Shown here piece after piece: positions 33,787-44,885 of a stretch of 64,000 nt of DNA. Position 1 is the stretch's first letter, and every line of letters starts with the position of its first letter. The stretch spans positions 10,871,086-10,935,085 of the forward strand of contig NC_063188.1 of NCBI RefSeq assembly GCF_023159225.1, written 5' to 3'. The position numbers and the translations under genes were made by a program. The notes beneath the pieces were generated by a model, which was given only the letters and a program-made list of their open reading frames with translations, had not been told where the DNA came from and searched no databases. Origin of the DNA: Perognathus longimembris pacificus (Eukaryota; Chordata; Mammalia; Rodentia; Heteromyidae).

Positions 33787-34529
33787 GAATTAATTTCATA
33801 AGAAAATGAGCTAACTCTAGTTACTAAGTTACAAATAAGCCAATAAGCAAGACTTAAATAATTACCTTTCCATGGGATTTGAAAGCACACTGAAACTCCA
33901 TAAAACTTATTAGAATTCCACAAATTTCAGATAAAACCCACGTTTTATCTTCATGGTAATCATCAAGGGTCAGAGCTGGTTCACTCTCTCTATTATGCAT
34001 ATTCCTTCATCCATACAATGTTTACATGCTGAGGGTCTCTGCTGGTCTCTTATCCATTGGATAAGATCACTATAGTCCATGCAATTAAAATTTGTTACCA
34101 TCTCATATTCCCTTTTTACTTTCACTTTTCTTTGACTATGGATAAAATTATAAACCTAGTATTTTTATTTTCATATTTAAGAGGATTAATTTCAACTGAG
34201 GAAGAGATAAAAATACAAAGGACTAAAGCAGTATAACATTATTGATATATATTTCAATGAGAATCAAGTTTCATGGTGGCATTTAAACAGAAGAAAAAGA
34301 ATAAGTGCTTTCAATGAATACGTTTGCCATATCCAAAAGCCTTGGAGAGATTAAATGATAGTATCTTTAAAGAATATTCCTACAAATAAATTACTTTTGG
34401 AGACATTATTTTGTATCACTGATTTGATACAATAATTTAAAAAGAAACATCAAAAGATTAAAACCAAATCCATATTGTCCTCCATGTATTTAGACAGTCA
34501 AGTTGTCAGAAAGCCAGATCATTAGCATT

Positions 34530-34543
34530 CTGCCCTCTGGTGG
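34530..34543 (-). promoter_or_regulatory. CTCF-binding motif candidate
   Basis: The minus strand reads CCACCAGAGGGCAG. It fits the vertebrate CTCF core consensus CCASYAGRKGGCRS at every position. It lies in non-repetitive DNA about 0.3 kb before a MIR copy. CTCF sites anchor chromatin loops. In a gene-poor window this could mark a domain boundary or loop anchor, but binding cannot be seen from sequence. Confidence 0.6.
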
Positions 34544-34834
34544 TAAGTAAGTGTAATTTGACCACTTGCATTACACAGGAGCAGAGTAATTTTTTGTAGG
34601 ATTTCCTTGTTTAACTGACTATATTGGTTGCTTCTGTGACAATTCACCAACACCCTGTATTACACTTCATGTGAAATTTTTACATATAATTTAAATGCAG
34701 GGAAGTTATAGCTAATTTATTTTGCATATTTATTGTTTCCTTATTATGTATTATGCACTTAGAAATGTTTGGTTATATAATTATGAAAGATACACAATAT
34801 AGGCCTTCATGTGATTTCCATTTTTTGAATAACA

Positions 34835-34955
34835 TAATCATTTATTGGCCAAGTATTTTTATGACTAAAGCTGTTTTAGGCACTTTTTATACATACTTGC
34901 ATGAAATTCTTACAACATTAAGAGGAAGATATTGTTCCCTGCATGATTAAAAAAA
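34835..34955 (+). mobile_element. MIR SINE fragment
   Basis: 'catttattggccaagtattt', 'gttttaggcactttttatac', 'gcatgaaattcttacaacat' and 'taagaggaagatattgttcc' follow MIR 'acatttattgagcacttact', 'gttctaagcactttacat', 'aatcctcacaacaaccct', 'atgaggtaggtactatt'. Good order match. Confidence 0.75.
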
Positions 34956-36715
34956 TAAAAATACCAAGGCAAAAAGAATATTACTGAAAATGTTTGTAGC
35001 TCTGTCCATGAACATACTTCCTAGTCTTGTTTATAATAAATTTATCTATTAAAATAGAAAAAATACTGATTTTTTTTCCTTTTCTGTTACTCAACTCCAG
35101 AAAGGCCAAGACATTATCAGGTAGATTTTCCTTCACTGAAAAATATTTGCTGCTAAGAGGATGTAGTTTTTTTTTATCTTCCATGTATTATAAATCTGGA
35201 TAGACTAAGCTGAAATTCAGAGAAACAAAGAAATCAAATAGATTATAGTTGAGAATTTAGTCTTAAAACCTACCTGAGCATTTGAATATCTTACATATAT
35301 TTTATCTTCATTCTTGGAAACCAACTTACAGTTCAAATTTCCCATCTCTTCAAAGATGAAGTTTTTATGGATGGATCTCAGTCATATTAAATATAGTACC
35401 ATGGAAATTTCATCACTTGGATTTCATTCATCAGTTAGCACCTATTTTTAAGACTAGTTACTTATTTGTTATTCAGCCTGCCTCCCAGTTCCCTTCACAT
35501 TAATGAGCTGAGACACCATCAGTCTTGTAGGTTTTTCATTTATCTATTGATTTTTATACATTGTGCAGGAAAGGGAGAGATAAAGCAAAAAAAGTATTAC
35601 AGGAAATTTAACAAGCTCTTCTTATTCTTCATAAAACTGATTAAACTGCCAATGTCAGAATAAAAGGAAAGTCTCTCAGAAACCCAGTTACTAGTTAAGC
35701 AAGATCACTGCTTATTTTTCCTGAAACTTCCTTTTCCAGCACATGAAAGAACTCTTTTGGCCGTCCTCTCTTTGATCAGGTCTAAGAGTTGTATAACTTG
35801 AAGGCAGCCATACTTCAACTTTTTTCATCAGGCTTACGCCTTCTTCCCTGGCCTATTTTCTTAACTTTTATAGGGCAATACCAAATATATCAAACAAAAT
35901 TATTCCAACCTTTTGCCTTTCAATGATGAGGGGGTTAGGTATTTCATGTGCTTTTCAATTTCTCTTTCTCACTGTACCTTAGAAAAGCCAAATATAGTAT
36001 ACTCATTGACAGATTAATCATAAAAGAATTGTCTATTGAATGATTGCATAAATTGCATTATTTTTCTTACATAGGTAAAGGAACAATAGAATTTTATTTT
36101 ATTTTTCTAACTAATATGTTGACATAAGTATCTGAAACACAGTTAATTTTTCTTTGTAAAATACTGTCTATATTTTATTGCTCATAGTTAAAGGAACTTT
36201 GTAGGTGGTGGAAAAATATCAAGGATGATGATATTAATGAGACAAAACTTTGAGCACAAGCTGATAATAAAACTTCAAGGTACAATAAGTGAATGAAAGA
36301 TTTATAACAGATCAGTGAGAAAAGTAACAATAATTCTCTACTTGTCAGTTTCAACAACTTGGATATTGTGCTAATAATTAGTTTATTGGTCTGCTTCCCA
36401 CACTAGCCAGTGGATTTCAAGAGTGATTGTATTTCATCACTGTACTCACAATACACAGTGTAGTGTTTGTATTCATGTGTGTACCACAGTAAAAAGCTTA
36501 ATAGACATCAATTTTAAGAAAAGCTAGAAAGTTGATTAATGTGAAGAGAAATGGGATGTACGCTGAATAACAGATAAGTAACTAATATTTAAAATAACTT
36601 ACTAATAGTAACTACTAAATGGAATGTTAAACAATAATACAAATAACTCTTTTATGGTGCCTTACTTAGAATAACATTCTCTCTTTTCTATGAACATACT
36701 GTTTTATATTGTGAA
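34956..36715. other. Unassigned AT-rich sequence
   Basis: About 1.75 kb with no recognised transposon or exon. All open frames are under 70 codons and have no family features. Confidence 0.55.
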
Positions 36716-36722
36716 AACAGTT

Positions 36723-37425
36723 ATCTTTTATTTTTTAAATTTTTATTGTCACAGTAATATACAGAGGGGTTACAGTTCTTGTCAAACTTGTCACCTCCTC
36801 CCTTATTTTTCCTCCCACTTTCCCTCCTCACCAATCCCTTCCCCCCAAGTTGTACAGTTGGTTTACAGCAAACTGTCTTGTAAATATTGCTGTTGCATTG
36901 GTTCACCTTTTACCCTTTGTCTCACCATTTTGATGTTCTCCTTCCTGACTCTTAATTCAGAACACCAAAATCAAATGCAGTGAAAACAGGGGCTAAACCA
37001 TAGGGAAGAAAAACAAGGGAAAAAGGCATAATTTCAAATACTACATTGAAAATAATAACAACACTGATAAGCCAGTTATTTCTATGACTTGTAATTCATT
37101 TTGCTTAGTAACATCTTATGTGGTCATATGTACATAGCTATTGTACTATTGTGATCTTATGTTAGACATTTACTAATAAATACCAGTGAGGGAAATTATA
37201 CAGTCTACATTTCTTTGGATCTGGCTCACCTCACTTAGTATGTTTTTTCAAAGTCGTGCAATTTCCTTACAAATGGGGCAATGTCATTTTTCTGATAGAA
37301 GCATAGAATTCCATTGTGTATATATACTATAATTTCTTGATCCATTAATTTACTGAGGGCATCTGGGTTGGTTCAATATTTTAGCTATGGTGAATAATGC
37401 TGCAATGAACATGGTTGTGCTGGTA

Positions 37426-37460
<35 letters not shown>

Positions 37461-38308
37461 CAGTCCTGGGCCTTGGACTCAGGGCCTGAGCACTGTCCCT
37501 GGCTTCTTCCCGCTCAAGGCTAGCACTCCGCCACTTGAGCCACAGCGCCGCTTCTGGCCGTTTTCTGTATATGTGGTGCTGGGGAATCGAACCTAGGGCC
37601 TCGTGTATCCGAGGCAGGCACTCTTGCCACTAGGCCATATCCCCAGCCCTGTGCTGGTATCTTAATATGTTCTTTGTGATCCTTTGGCTAATTTCCCAAA
37701 AGGTGGTTGTCGGGTCATATGGGAGCTCTATGTTTACCCTTTTGAGGAACCTCGATACTGCTTTTTGTGTCATAGGGGAGCTTTATGTTAAGCCTTTGGG
37801 GAACCTCTATTCTACTTTCCAGAGTTGTTGAATAAGTTTACACTCCTCCCAACAGTGTAAGAGGGTTTTGCTTTTGGCCACATCCCTGCCAGCATCTGTT
37901 GTTATCTGGTATCTTGATAATGGCCATTCTTACTAGGTTGAGGTGGAATCTCAATGATGTTTTGATTGTTTGTTTTTTTTTTTATAGCCAGGGATGTTGA
38001 GCACTTTTTCATGTGCCTCTTGGCCATTCTCATTTCCTCTTCAGAAAAGTCTCTCTTTAAGTCCTTAGCCCACTTAATAATGAAGCAGTTGTTACTTTGA
38101 GGATTTGTTTTGGGGGAACTCAATCTTTTGAGTTCTAAGTATATTTTAGAATGAGGCCCTTGTCTGTTGTATGGCCAGCAAAGATCTTCTCCCAATCTGA
38201 GGGCTTTCTATTTATCTTGCTAGCTATGTCCTTTGCCATGCAAAAGCTCTGCAGTTTCATGCAATCCCATTTGTCTAACCTTTCTTTGATTTGTTGTGTT
38301 TCTGGGCG
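36723..38308 (-). mobile_element. LINE-1 ORF2 C-terminus and 3'UTR, carrying a SINE
   Basis: Reading leftwards from 38,308, the minus strand encodes the last third of ORF2: 'caaatcaaagaaaggttaga', 'ctcagattgggagaagatct', 'cttctgctacattattaag'-like blocks, and the [16 protein letters not shown] segment. The 3'UTR then runs to about 36,723 with its C-rich tract and 'tttttattgtcacagtaata' end. An IDL-Geo SINE interrupts the ORF2 part at 37,430-37,649. A block near 37,735-37,800 repeats the 'gggagctttatgttaagcc' segment, a local duplication of about 65 bp. Frames are broken, so this copy is older than that at 55.6 kb. Confidence 0.9.
37430..37649 (-). mobile_element. IDL-Geo-type dimeric SINE, full length
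   Basis: Long T run (A tail), the reversed right unit ('gccagtcctgggccttggac', 'cgctcaaggctagcactccg') and the ID-like head ending 'atatccccagccc'. It has an exact 14-bp target-site duplication, 'tgtgctggtatctt', at 37,416-37,429 and 37,650-37,663. It inserted into an L1 ORF2 copy and is therefore younger than it. Confidence 0.97.
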
Positions 38309-38310
38309 TT

Positions 38311-38530
38311 TATTAAGATGATGCTAAGCGAAATGAACTCCAAGTTATAGGAACAAGCAGATTATCATTGTTGTATTTAAAGAACCCCATGGATTCTACT
38401 CCCAAGTTACATGAGCTGATTTAAAAATCTGGAAAAGTAGCAGAATATATAATTAATCCTCAAAAACCAATGGCTTTTCTATGTGCTAACAATGTGAATA
38501 GTGAGGCTGAAATCAGGAATATTTTTTTAT
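38311..38530 (+). mobile_element. Plus-strand L1 pieces abutting the minus-strand L1 (5' rearrangement)
   Basis: Two L1 scraps in opposite orientation to the element on their left. Positions 38,311-38,355 match the 3'UTR start ('aagatgatgctaagcgaaat', 'gaactccaagttatagg'). Positions 38,375-38,525 match ORF2 at 55,775-55,920 ('aaagaaccccatggattcta', 'gagctgatttaaaaatctgg', 'caatggcttttctatgtgct', 'aacaatgtgaatagtgaggc'). The ORF2 scrap lies upstream, in L1 order, of where the minus-strand part stops, as a twin-priming inversion predicts. The 3'UTR scrap between them is not explained by that model. Confidence 0.75.
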
Positions 38531-39470
38531 TGAAAGGGTAATGTGTAGCATAAAGACGATAACTTAATTGCTAGGAATTACACCCCATGTCCAGCTAGAG
38601 ATATGATAATTGTATGCAACTATAAAAGAAAGGAGTCAACAAAATAAAAAGGCTTCTCAGCATTGTAGAATAATTGGTACAAGATTTGTCTCAATATCAT
38701 AAGAAACATTAGAATTGTACAAAACATGTAAAGCAACAGTTTTTACACTTTGGAAAACCAATAACCCTCTACTTAAGAACAATATCCTTAAGCATGATGC
38801 AGAGAACTGGAATTCAAGCAGAGTGTAGGAACGTCTACACTAAACTTAAAGAAATGAAAGTTTAGAGAGACTGAAGTGGCTGGAATCTGTAAGATACAGC
38901 ACTGAAGAGAACAAAACTACACATAGGGAGTACAACTAAGAGTCTCAGGAAGAATAGTCCATAATTTGTTAACTAGCCTCTCTTTGTACTTGATGAGAAT
39001 GATATTTATTTGAAAGAAGCTTCTATGAGGTTGAGAGACCAGATATACTATAGGTCAATCTGTACTAGCAAACATTGGATATCTGCAATAGCCAAAACAT
39101 AAAGTCCTCATTAACACTTCAGTATTATCTTGTACATCCACCTGAGAAATCTAAAAGGCTGTGCTTTAAAGATTAAGACATATGCTATGACTGGGTCTAT
39201 ATGTGCCTTAATAAAGAAGAAAACTAAGTCTTAACTAAATATTCTGGGCCTACAAAATTTGGAAATTGAGCCCCACAAAGAAAAGGAAGTTTTGGAAATA
39301 CTGTAGGATTTCCATCGATCTTACCTACCAACATATAAACCTAAACTAACAATGGTGACTGGTCAGTAATTAATCATATTTTAAATATAATAAAATCTAA
39401 AATATTTAATTTGTTATCAGCAATATTAAGTAAAAAAAAACATGTACTATTAGCAGACATACAGAGAATT
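38531..39470. other. Unassigned sequence
   Basis: AT-rich, with no recognised repeat. Parts may be eroded L1M, but I could not place them. Confidence 0.45.
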
Positions 39471-39475
39471 AGCAA

Positions 39476-39712
39476 AGCTGGGCACCAGTGGCTCACACCC
39501 ATAATCCTAGCTAGTCAGATCTGAGGATTGTGGTTCAAAGTCTGGCGAGGCAGGAAAGTCTGTGAGATTCTTACTTCCAATTAACCACCAAAAAAAGGGA
39601 AATAGTGCTATGTCTCAAAGTGGTAGAGCAATAGCCTTGAGCTGAAGAGCTATGGGACAATGCCCCGACCCAGAGTTCAAGCCCCATGACTAACAACAAC
39701 CAAAAAGCGACA
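39476..39712 (+). mobile_element. Hybrid SINE: 7SL/B1-type head plus Geo-type unit
   Basis: Head 'gggcaccagtggctcacacc' and 'cataatcctagctagtcaga', linker 'cttccaattaaccaccaaaa', right unit 'gtgctatgtctcaaagtggt', 'agccttgagctgaagagcta' and 'gagttcaagccccatgacta'. Complete in all modules. Confidence 0.9.
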
Positions 39713-39756
39713 AATACTATATATAACAGTAAAATGTCATTCAAAATTGACCTACT

Positions 39757-39895
39757 CTACCAGGTATTGGTGTCTCACATCCATAGGATATTACTCCATC
39801 TGAAGGATGGAGGTGAAAGTTTGATTTAAAAGTAAGAGTCTGGGAGACCTGTGGGATAATATTTTCAATTGAAATCCAAAAACTAAAGAAGTTTG
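39757..39895 (+). mobile_element. Hybrid SINE, 5' half
   Basis: 'taccaggtattggtgtctca' and 'catccataggatattactcc' to 'caattgaaatccaaaaacta' follow the head and linker of the hybrid family. The right unit is missing. Confidence 0.6.
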
Positions 39896-40915
39896 TAGAG
39901 AGCAGAAAGAAATATATAAAATTTCCAGAATATGATACAAATATTTATCAATATAATGTGCTCAAAAACCATAAGCAGCCACTTTATATATCTGTGTCGG
40001 AGTGGAACAAAAACTTATTGAGATTAGTTTGGAAAGTGAGGAAAGGAGATGAGAGAGGAAAAATTGAGGGCTCAGTCTGATCAAGGTATAATGTATGTAT
40101 ATAATGTATGTATTTATGGACATGTCAGAGTGAAACCTTCTGTACAATTAATTGATGCTAATAAATTCTGAGAGGAAAAATCCTAAGCAAACAATGAAAA
40201 ATAAGTCAAAATGGGTCATGTCACAATAAAAATTAGTGCACCATCAAGATAGAGGCAAATTTGAAGACAGCCACAGATAAAACAACATTACACATGGAAA
40301 ACAATTGTAAGAATGGATATCTGCCATCAGAAACAGTGAGGACAGAGACTATAAAGCAGTATCTTTAAAGAACTTCAAGGAAAAAGGAATATACATATCT
40401 CTCTTGTCTATATCCAAAAGAAATATTGAAGAACAAAGGGAAAATATGCTGTCAGAGAAATAAAACTGATATAATTTGTCATCAGACTTGCAATGGAACA
40501 GAAGAGTGGGAAATGATATCGGATGGAAAATAGGATCTACAAAACAAAAAGAATTTCAGAATAAAACTGTAACATATAAAATAATAAATTATATTTTTCT
40601 TTCATGGTTCAATTAAAAAACACGTGACAAGTCAAAATGGAAATATTTTATGCTGTAGTTGACAATTACAGAAAAATAATAAATATATCATTAATCATAC
40701 AAATGATAATGTGAGCAAATAGAATCAAAACACTATAGGAATATTACATTTGTGAAGATTGTGGAAGGAACTGAGAGTTATCAGGTGTTAAATGAGAGTG
40801 TGGTACAGGAATATGAAGGAATAGATATGTAATGGGATATTATTGACTATAAATGAACTTTAATAAGAATGCATCTGGTTGTTCCATAGAAAACACGTAA
40901 AAGTTTAAAAATCAG
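39896..40915. other. Unassigned AT-rich sequence
   Basis: No repeat or exon recognised. It probably includes unplaced L1M sequence next to the block that follows. Confidence 0.4.
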
Positions 40916-40919
40916 AAAT

Positions 40920-41175
40920 TGGCCATCAGAATTTGCTCATAAAAGCCAAACACTTAGAAACAACTCAGATGTCCATTAGTGAGTCAATGAATAAATTAGT
41001 TGCACACTGTTACAATGGAATACTACTCTCTGTGATAAGATGCAGTGGAAATACATCACAGAAATCTTGATCTTAAGTGACAGAAGCCAAGGCCAACAGG
41101 ATATGTAGCATGATTCTATTTTTATGAAATTTTAGACTTGCACATCTAATATGCTAATAGAAATGAAAAGACTGG
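40920..41175 (+). mobile_element. Ancient LINE-1 (L1M type), ORF2 end/3'UTR
   Basis: 'acaactcagatgtccattag', 'tgagtcaatgaataaattag', 'ttacaatggaatactactct', 'cttgatcttaagtgacagaa' and 'gccaaggccaacaggatatg' follow the L1M block 'caacccaaatgtccatcaat', 'ggttgaataaattatggta', 'acaatggaatactatgcag'. Confidence 0.75.
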
Positions 41176-41499
41176 GAGAATTGACACCAAAGCATTGAGG
41201 AAACTTTCTTGGTAAAGTACTCTGTAGGTACACTTTAATAACTTTAATACACTTGTCCAACTTACCAAACCATTCATGCAGTCTCACCTCTTGTCACGTT
41301 CCAAGGAAAGATTCTTAGTTATCTATTATCCTATTCTCAAGCGCTCTGTGTCCTGCCTGATCTTCCTCTCTGTCTTGTCTCTACTGTTATGCCTTCAACA
41401 GTTGCCTGCATGAAAATGTGGGAAGAGTTGGCAGCTGCCATGATTTAACCACCTGTAAGGCAGTGGTGTGTCTGGGATGCTGTAATCAATGTTGCAAAG

Positions 41500-42350
41500 T
41501 GAACTTTTAAAACACCCAGAGACCAGATCAGAAAAGAACTTCTCTTTGACACATTGTCATCAGAACTAATAGTACAGAAAATAAAGAGAGGGACTTAAGG
41601 CTGTGAAAGAGAAAAAACAGGTCTTACAAACAAAAACCTACTAGAATAATAGATTTCACAGCAGAAACCTTAAAATAAGGAGGGTTTGGTAGGATGTATT
41701 TCAAGCACTGAAAAACAACTGCCAAATGAGAATACTACATCCAGCCAAGCTTTTATTCATAACCAAAGGGAAAATATCAATATCATTTCATAATAAAAAC
41801 TACAGCAATTTATCATCACTAAGTCAGCCAGGAGATTCTCAAAGATATCTTGCATACAGAAGTGTGACACAAATGTGAAAAACATGGAGAAAAGAGATCC
41901 TATCAGATGAGCAGTAAACATAGGGAGAACAAAAGAGATGCAACTAAATTGAGAGTAACATAATAGGATCTACTACCTACATTCAAGTTTTAATATTCAA
42001 TATTAATGTACTCAGTTCTCCAATCATCACAATGGTTAGTTGGATCAAAAGGCAAGACCAAACCATGTTTTGTCCACAGGAGACACATCTCACTGACAAA
42101 AACAAACTTTTACTTGAGGCAAAAGATTAGAACAAAGTTTTCCAAGCAAATGGTCTTTATAAGTAGGATAGTGATATTAATATCTGATAAAGCAGATTTC
42201 AAGTTAAAATTAGTTAGAAGAAACAAAGAAGGATATCTTATATTAATAAAAGGAAATCTCTTTCAGGAAGTAATAATTTTTAACATCTATGCACCAAAGA
42301 CTGAGGCATCCAGCTTTGTCAAACAAACACTAGTAGACTTTAAGGCTAAA
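41500..42350 (+). mobile_element. Ancient LINE-1 (L1M type): ORF1 end to ORF2 endonuclease, left part
   Basis: The left side carries the ORF1/inter-ORF block ('caagcactgaaaaacaactg', 'actacatccagccaagcttt'). From 42,040 it reads as the ORF2 apurinic/apyrimidinic endonuclease domain: QETHLTDKNK, then after a stop FQAN, then VILISDKADF, KEGYLILIKG and FNIYAPKT. These are the QETHL, ILISDK and NIYAPN signatures of L1 endonucleases. Positions 42,006-42,368 stay open only through two shifted segments. A younger L1 interrupts it just after the 'FKAKH' codons. Confidence 0.82.
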
Positions 42351-43195
42351 CATAGAGCTCCCCTATGACCCAGCAGCCCCACTTTTGGACATCTACTCAA
42401 AAGATCACAAACAAGAACACACTAAAAGCACCAGCACAACAATGCTCATCGCAGCACAATTTGTCATAGCTAAAATATGGAACCAACCCAGATGCCCCTC
42501 AGTAGACAAATGGATCAGGAAAATGTGTTACATATACACAATGGAATTTTATGCCTCTATCAGAAAGAATGGCATTGCCCCATTCATAAGGAAATGGAAG
42601 AACTTGGAAAAAATTATACTAAGTGAAGTGAGCCAGATACAAAGAAACATGGACTCTATGGTTTCCCTCATAGGGAATAATTAGCACAGGTTTAGGCTAG
42701 TCACAGCAGAGGATCACAAGAGCCCAATAGCTCTGCCTTTATGAACACATAAGATGATGCTAAGTGAAATGAACTCCATGTTATGGAAACGAGTGTTATA
42801 GCACTATTGTAATTACTTTTAACATGCCATGTGAAACCATAGCTTCTATTGTTAATGATCCTCTTGAATCCCCTTCCTGTGGTTGTACTCGTGCTATCAC
42901 TGTATCTCATCTGAATACACTGGATACTGTATATACTCGTATCAGAACTAGGGAAGTGAAAGGGAATATCAAAATTGAGAGACAAAGGGTAAAAAGACAA
43001 ACAACTCCAAAAGCAATACTTGCAAAACCATTTAGCGTAAACCAACTGAACAACTCATGGGGGAGAGGGCAAGGGGTGGGGGAGGGGGGAATGACGGAGG
43101 AGGTAACAAACAGTACAAGAAATGTACCCAAGGCCTAACATATGAAAATGTAATCTCTCTGTACATCAACTTGACAATTAAAAAAAGAAGACAAC
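42351..43195 (+). mobile_element. Younger LINE-1 (ORF2 end plus 3'UTR) nested in the ancient L1
   Basis: Starts at 'agctcccctatgacccagca' (same base order as 57,165). It encodes the last 99-plus residues of ORF2 ([16 protein letters not shown], ending RNMDSMVSLIGNN at 42,684), then has a full 3'UTR with G-rich tract at 43,059-43,095, 'ctctctgtacatcaacttga' and 'caattaaaaaaag'. It is 5'-truncated and about 840 bases long. A target-site duplication is not evident, because the host copy is too diverged for me to define the flanks. Confidence 0.92.
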
Positions 43196-44180
43196 AGAAG
43201 ATTATACATGCACACACAAAAAAAATGGATCCAAAAACCATGATAGTAGGAGACTTCAGTACACCAATGGATATGTCATCTAGTGAAAAACTCAGCAAAG
43301 AAACATCAGATTTATTTGACTACATGAACCAACTGGACCTAGCAGATATCTATAGAGTATTTCACTCAGTATCTGGACATACACATTCTTCACAGCAGCC
43401 CATGGAACATTCTCCAAAATAGATCATATTCTAGGTCATAAAACAAGTTTCAGCAAATTTAAGAAATTGAAACAATGCCTTGTATCCTGTCAAATCATAA
43501 CAGAATAAAATTAGAGTTTCACAGCAAAAGAAAGCACAGAAAATGCTCAAACTCATGGAGACTCAATAATACATTGCTGCTCAGTGAGTCGAGATAAATG
43601 GGATATCCAAATATTCCAACACTCCAATGTAAATGAAGACAAAACATAATAAAAAAAAAACTTTGGGACACAGCTAAGGTAGTACTAAGAGAAAAGTATA
43701 TATCTATGAGGGCCTAGATCAACAAATTAGAAAAATCTCAAATTAATATTCTACTGTTATACCTCAAGCTCCGAGAAAAGCAAGAATGAGCCAAACCCAA
43801 AGCTGAGTTATGGAAATAAATAACAAAGATTAGATCAGAAAAAAAGAAATTAGAAACTAAAATTATGCAAAAAATCAACAAAACAATAAGGTTTTTTTGG
43901 AAGAAATTAACCAATATTGATGAGTACTTAGAAAATTTGACCAAACAAAGAAGAGAAATCAGCAAATAAAATCAAGGATGGAAAAAAGGATATCACAACA
44001 AATATGAGTAAACTTCAGAATTTAAAAGGGAATGTTTGGCAAACCTTTATGCCAACAATGTGGAAAATCTGGTAGAAATGGACGCATTCCTAGATAACAT
44101 CAATATATACCAAAACTGAGCCAAGAGTGTATAAACCACTCGAACAGAACTATATCAAGTAATGAAATTAAATGCATTGG
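43196..44180 (+). mobile_element. Ancient LINE-1 (L1M type): endonuclease end and start of RT region
   Basis: Continues the host L1 after the nested insert. MIVGDFSTPMD, then MNQLDLADIYRVFH, then after a break 'atagatcatattctaggtca' match the L1 endonuclease C-terminal signatures (GDFNTPL, QMDLTDIYRTFHP, KIDHILGHK). The link toward reverse transcriptase follows to about 44,160 ('ctaaggtagtactaagagaa', 'gaaatggacgcattcctaga', 'accaaaactgagccaagagt'). Full of stops, non-functional. Confidence 0.85.
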
Positions 44181-44407
44181 CTATTTTTATGTCTCATTTT
44201 ATTTCTGATTGGCCTGGGTTTCAATTTTTCTACTTGTGATGCTCCTTATCACTGGGGATGACACGTGTTCCCCATCATGTCCAGCCATTGGCAAGGATTA
44301 AGTCTCCTGAATTGGCCTCTAATGGAAATTCACCAAAGTACCATTGACCAGTACAACGTTACAGAACCCAGACAGAAAAAGTTCCTGTACTTTATTTGAT
44401 ATTTGTT

Positions 44408-44552
44408 TTGATGGTTTGTGACAGGGTTTCTATGTATCTCCCTCAGGCTGTTCTGAAATTCATTATATAGGTAAGGCTGGTAGTGAATTTGCAATCCTCT
44501 TGCCTCTACTTCCAGAGTATGCAATTATATGTGTGTGCCACCAGACCTGTCA
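44408..44552 (-). mobile_element. B1 SINE
   Basis: The plus strand reads 'gtgacagggtttctatgtat', 'ctccctcaggctgttctgaa', 'attcattatataggtaaggc', 'caatcctcttgcctctactt' and 'gtgtgtgccaccagacctg'. This is the reversed rodent B1 sequence over nearly its full length. Confidence 0.88.
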
Positions 44553-44567
44553 AAAAAGATCCTTTTA

Positions 44568-44885
44568 AGGCCAGTATAGTGGCTCACATCCATAATCCCA
44601 GGTATTTAGGAGGTAGATATTAGGAGGATCAGAATTCAAGGCCAACCAGGGTAAAAAGTTATGGAGAACCTCTCTCAGTTAACAAGCCAGGCATGGAAGT
44701 ACGTGCTTGTCTTCCCAACTATATGGTAGGTAAAGATAAATAATCAAGGCTCATACTGACCCCTAGCAAAAACACATACCTCCTACCTAAAAAAAAAAGA
44801 TGAAAAATGTATATGTTGTTTATCAAGTGGTAAAATACCTTGCTTTGCAAGATGGAAGTGCAAAGTTCAAATCCTGGTACATCCA
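44568..44885 (+). mobile_element. Composite SINE: 7SL/B1-type head, B1-like middle, ID-like end
   Basis: First part 'ggccagtatagtggctcaca' and 'tccataatcccaggtattta'. Second part 'gccaggcatggaagtacgtg' (a second 7SL-like start). Third part 'tcaagtggtaaaataccttg' and 'gttcaaatcctggtac', an ID-like tRNA unit. Either a three-part SINE or a B1-ID type element that landed in another. The order resembles B1-dID-type hybrids known from several rodents. Confidence 0.65.
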
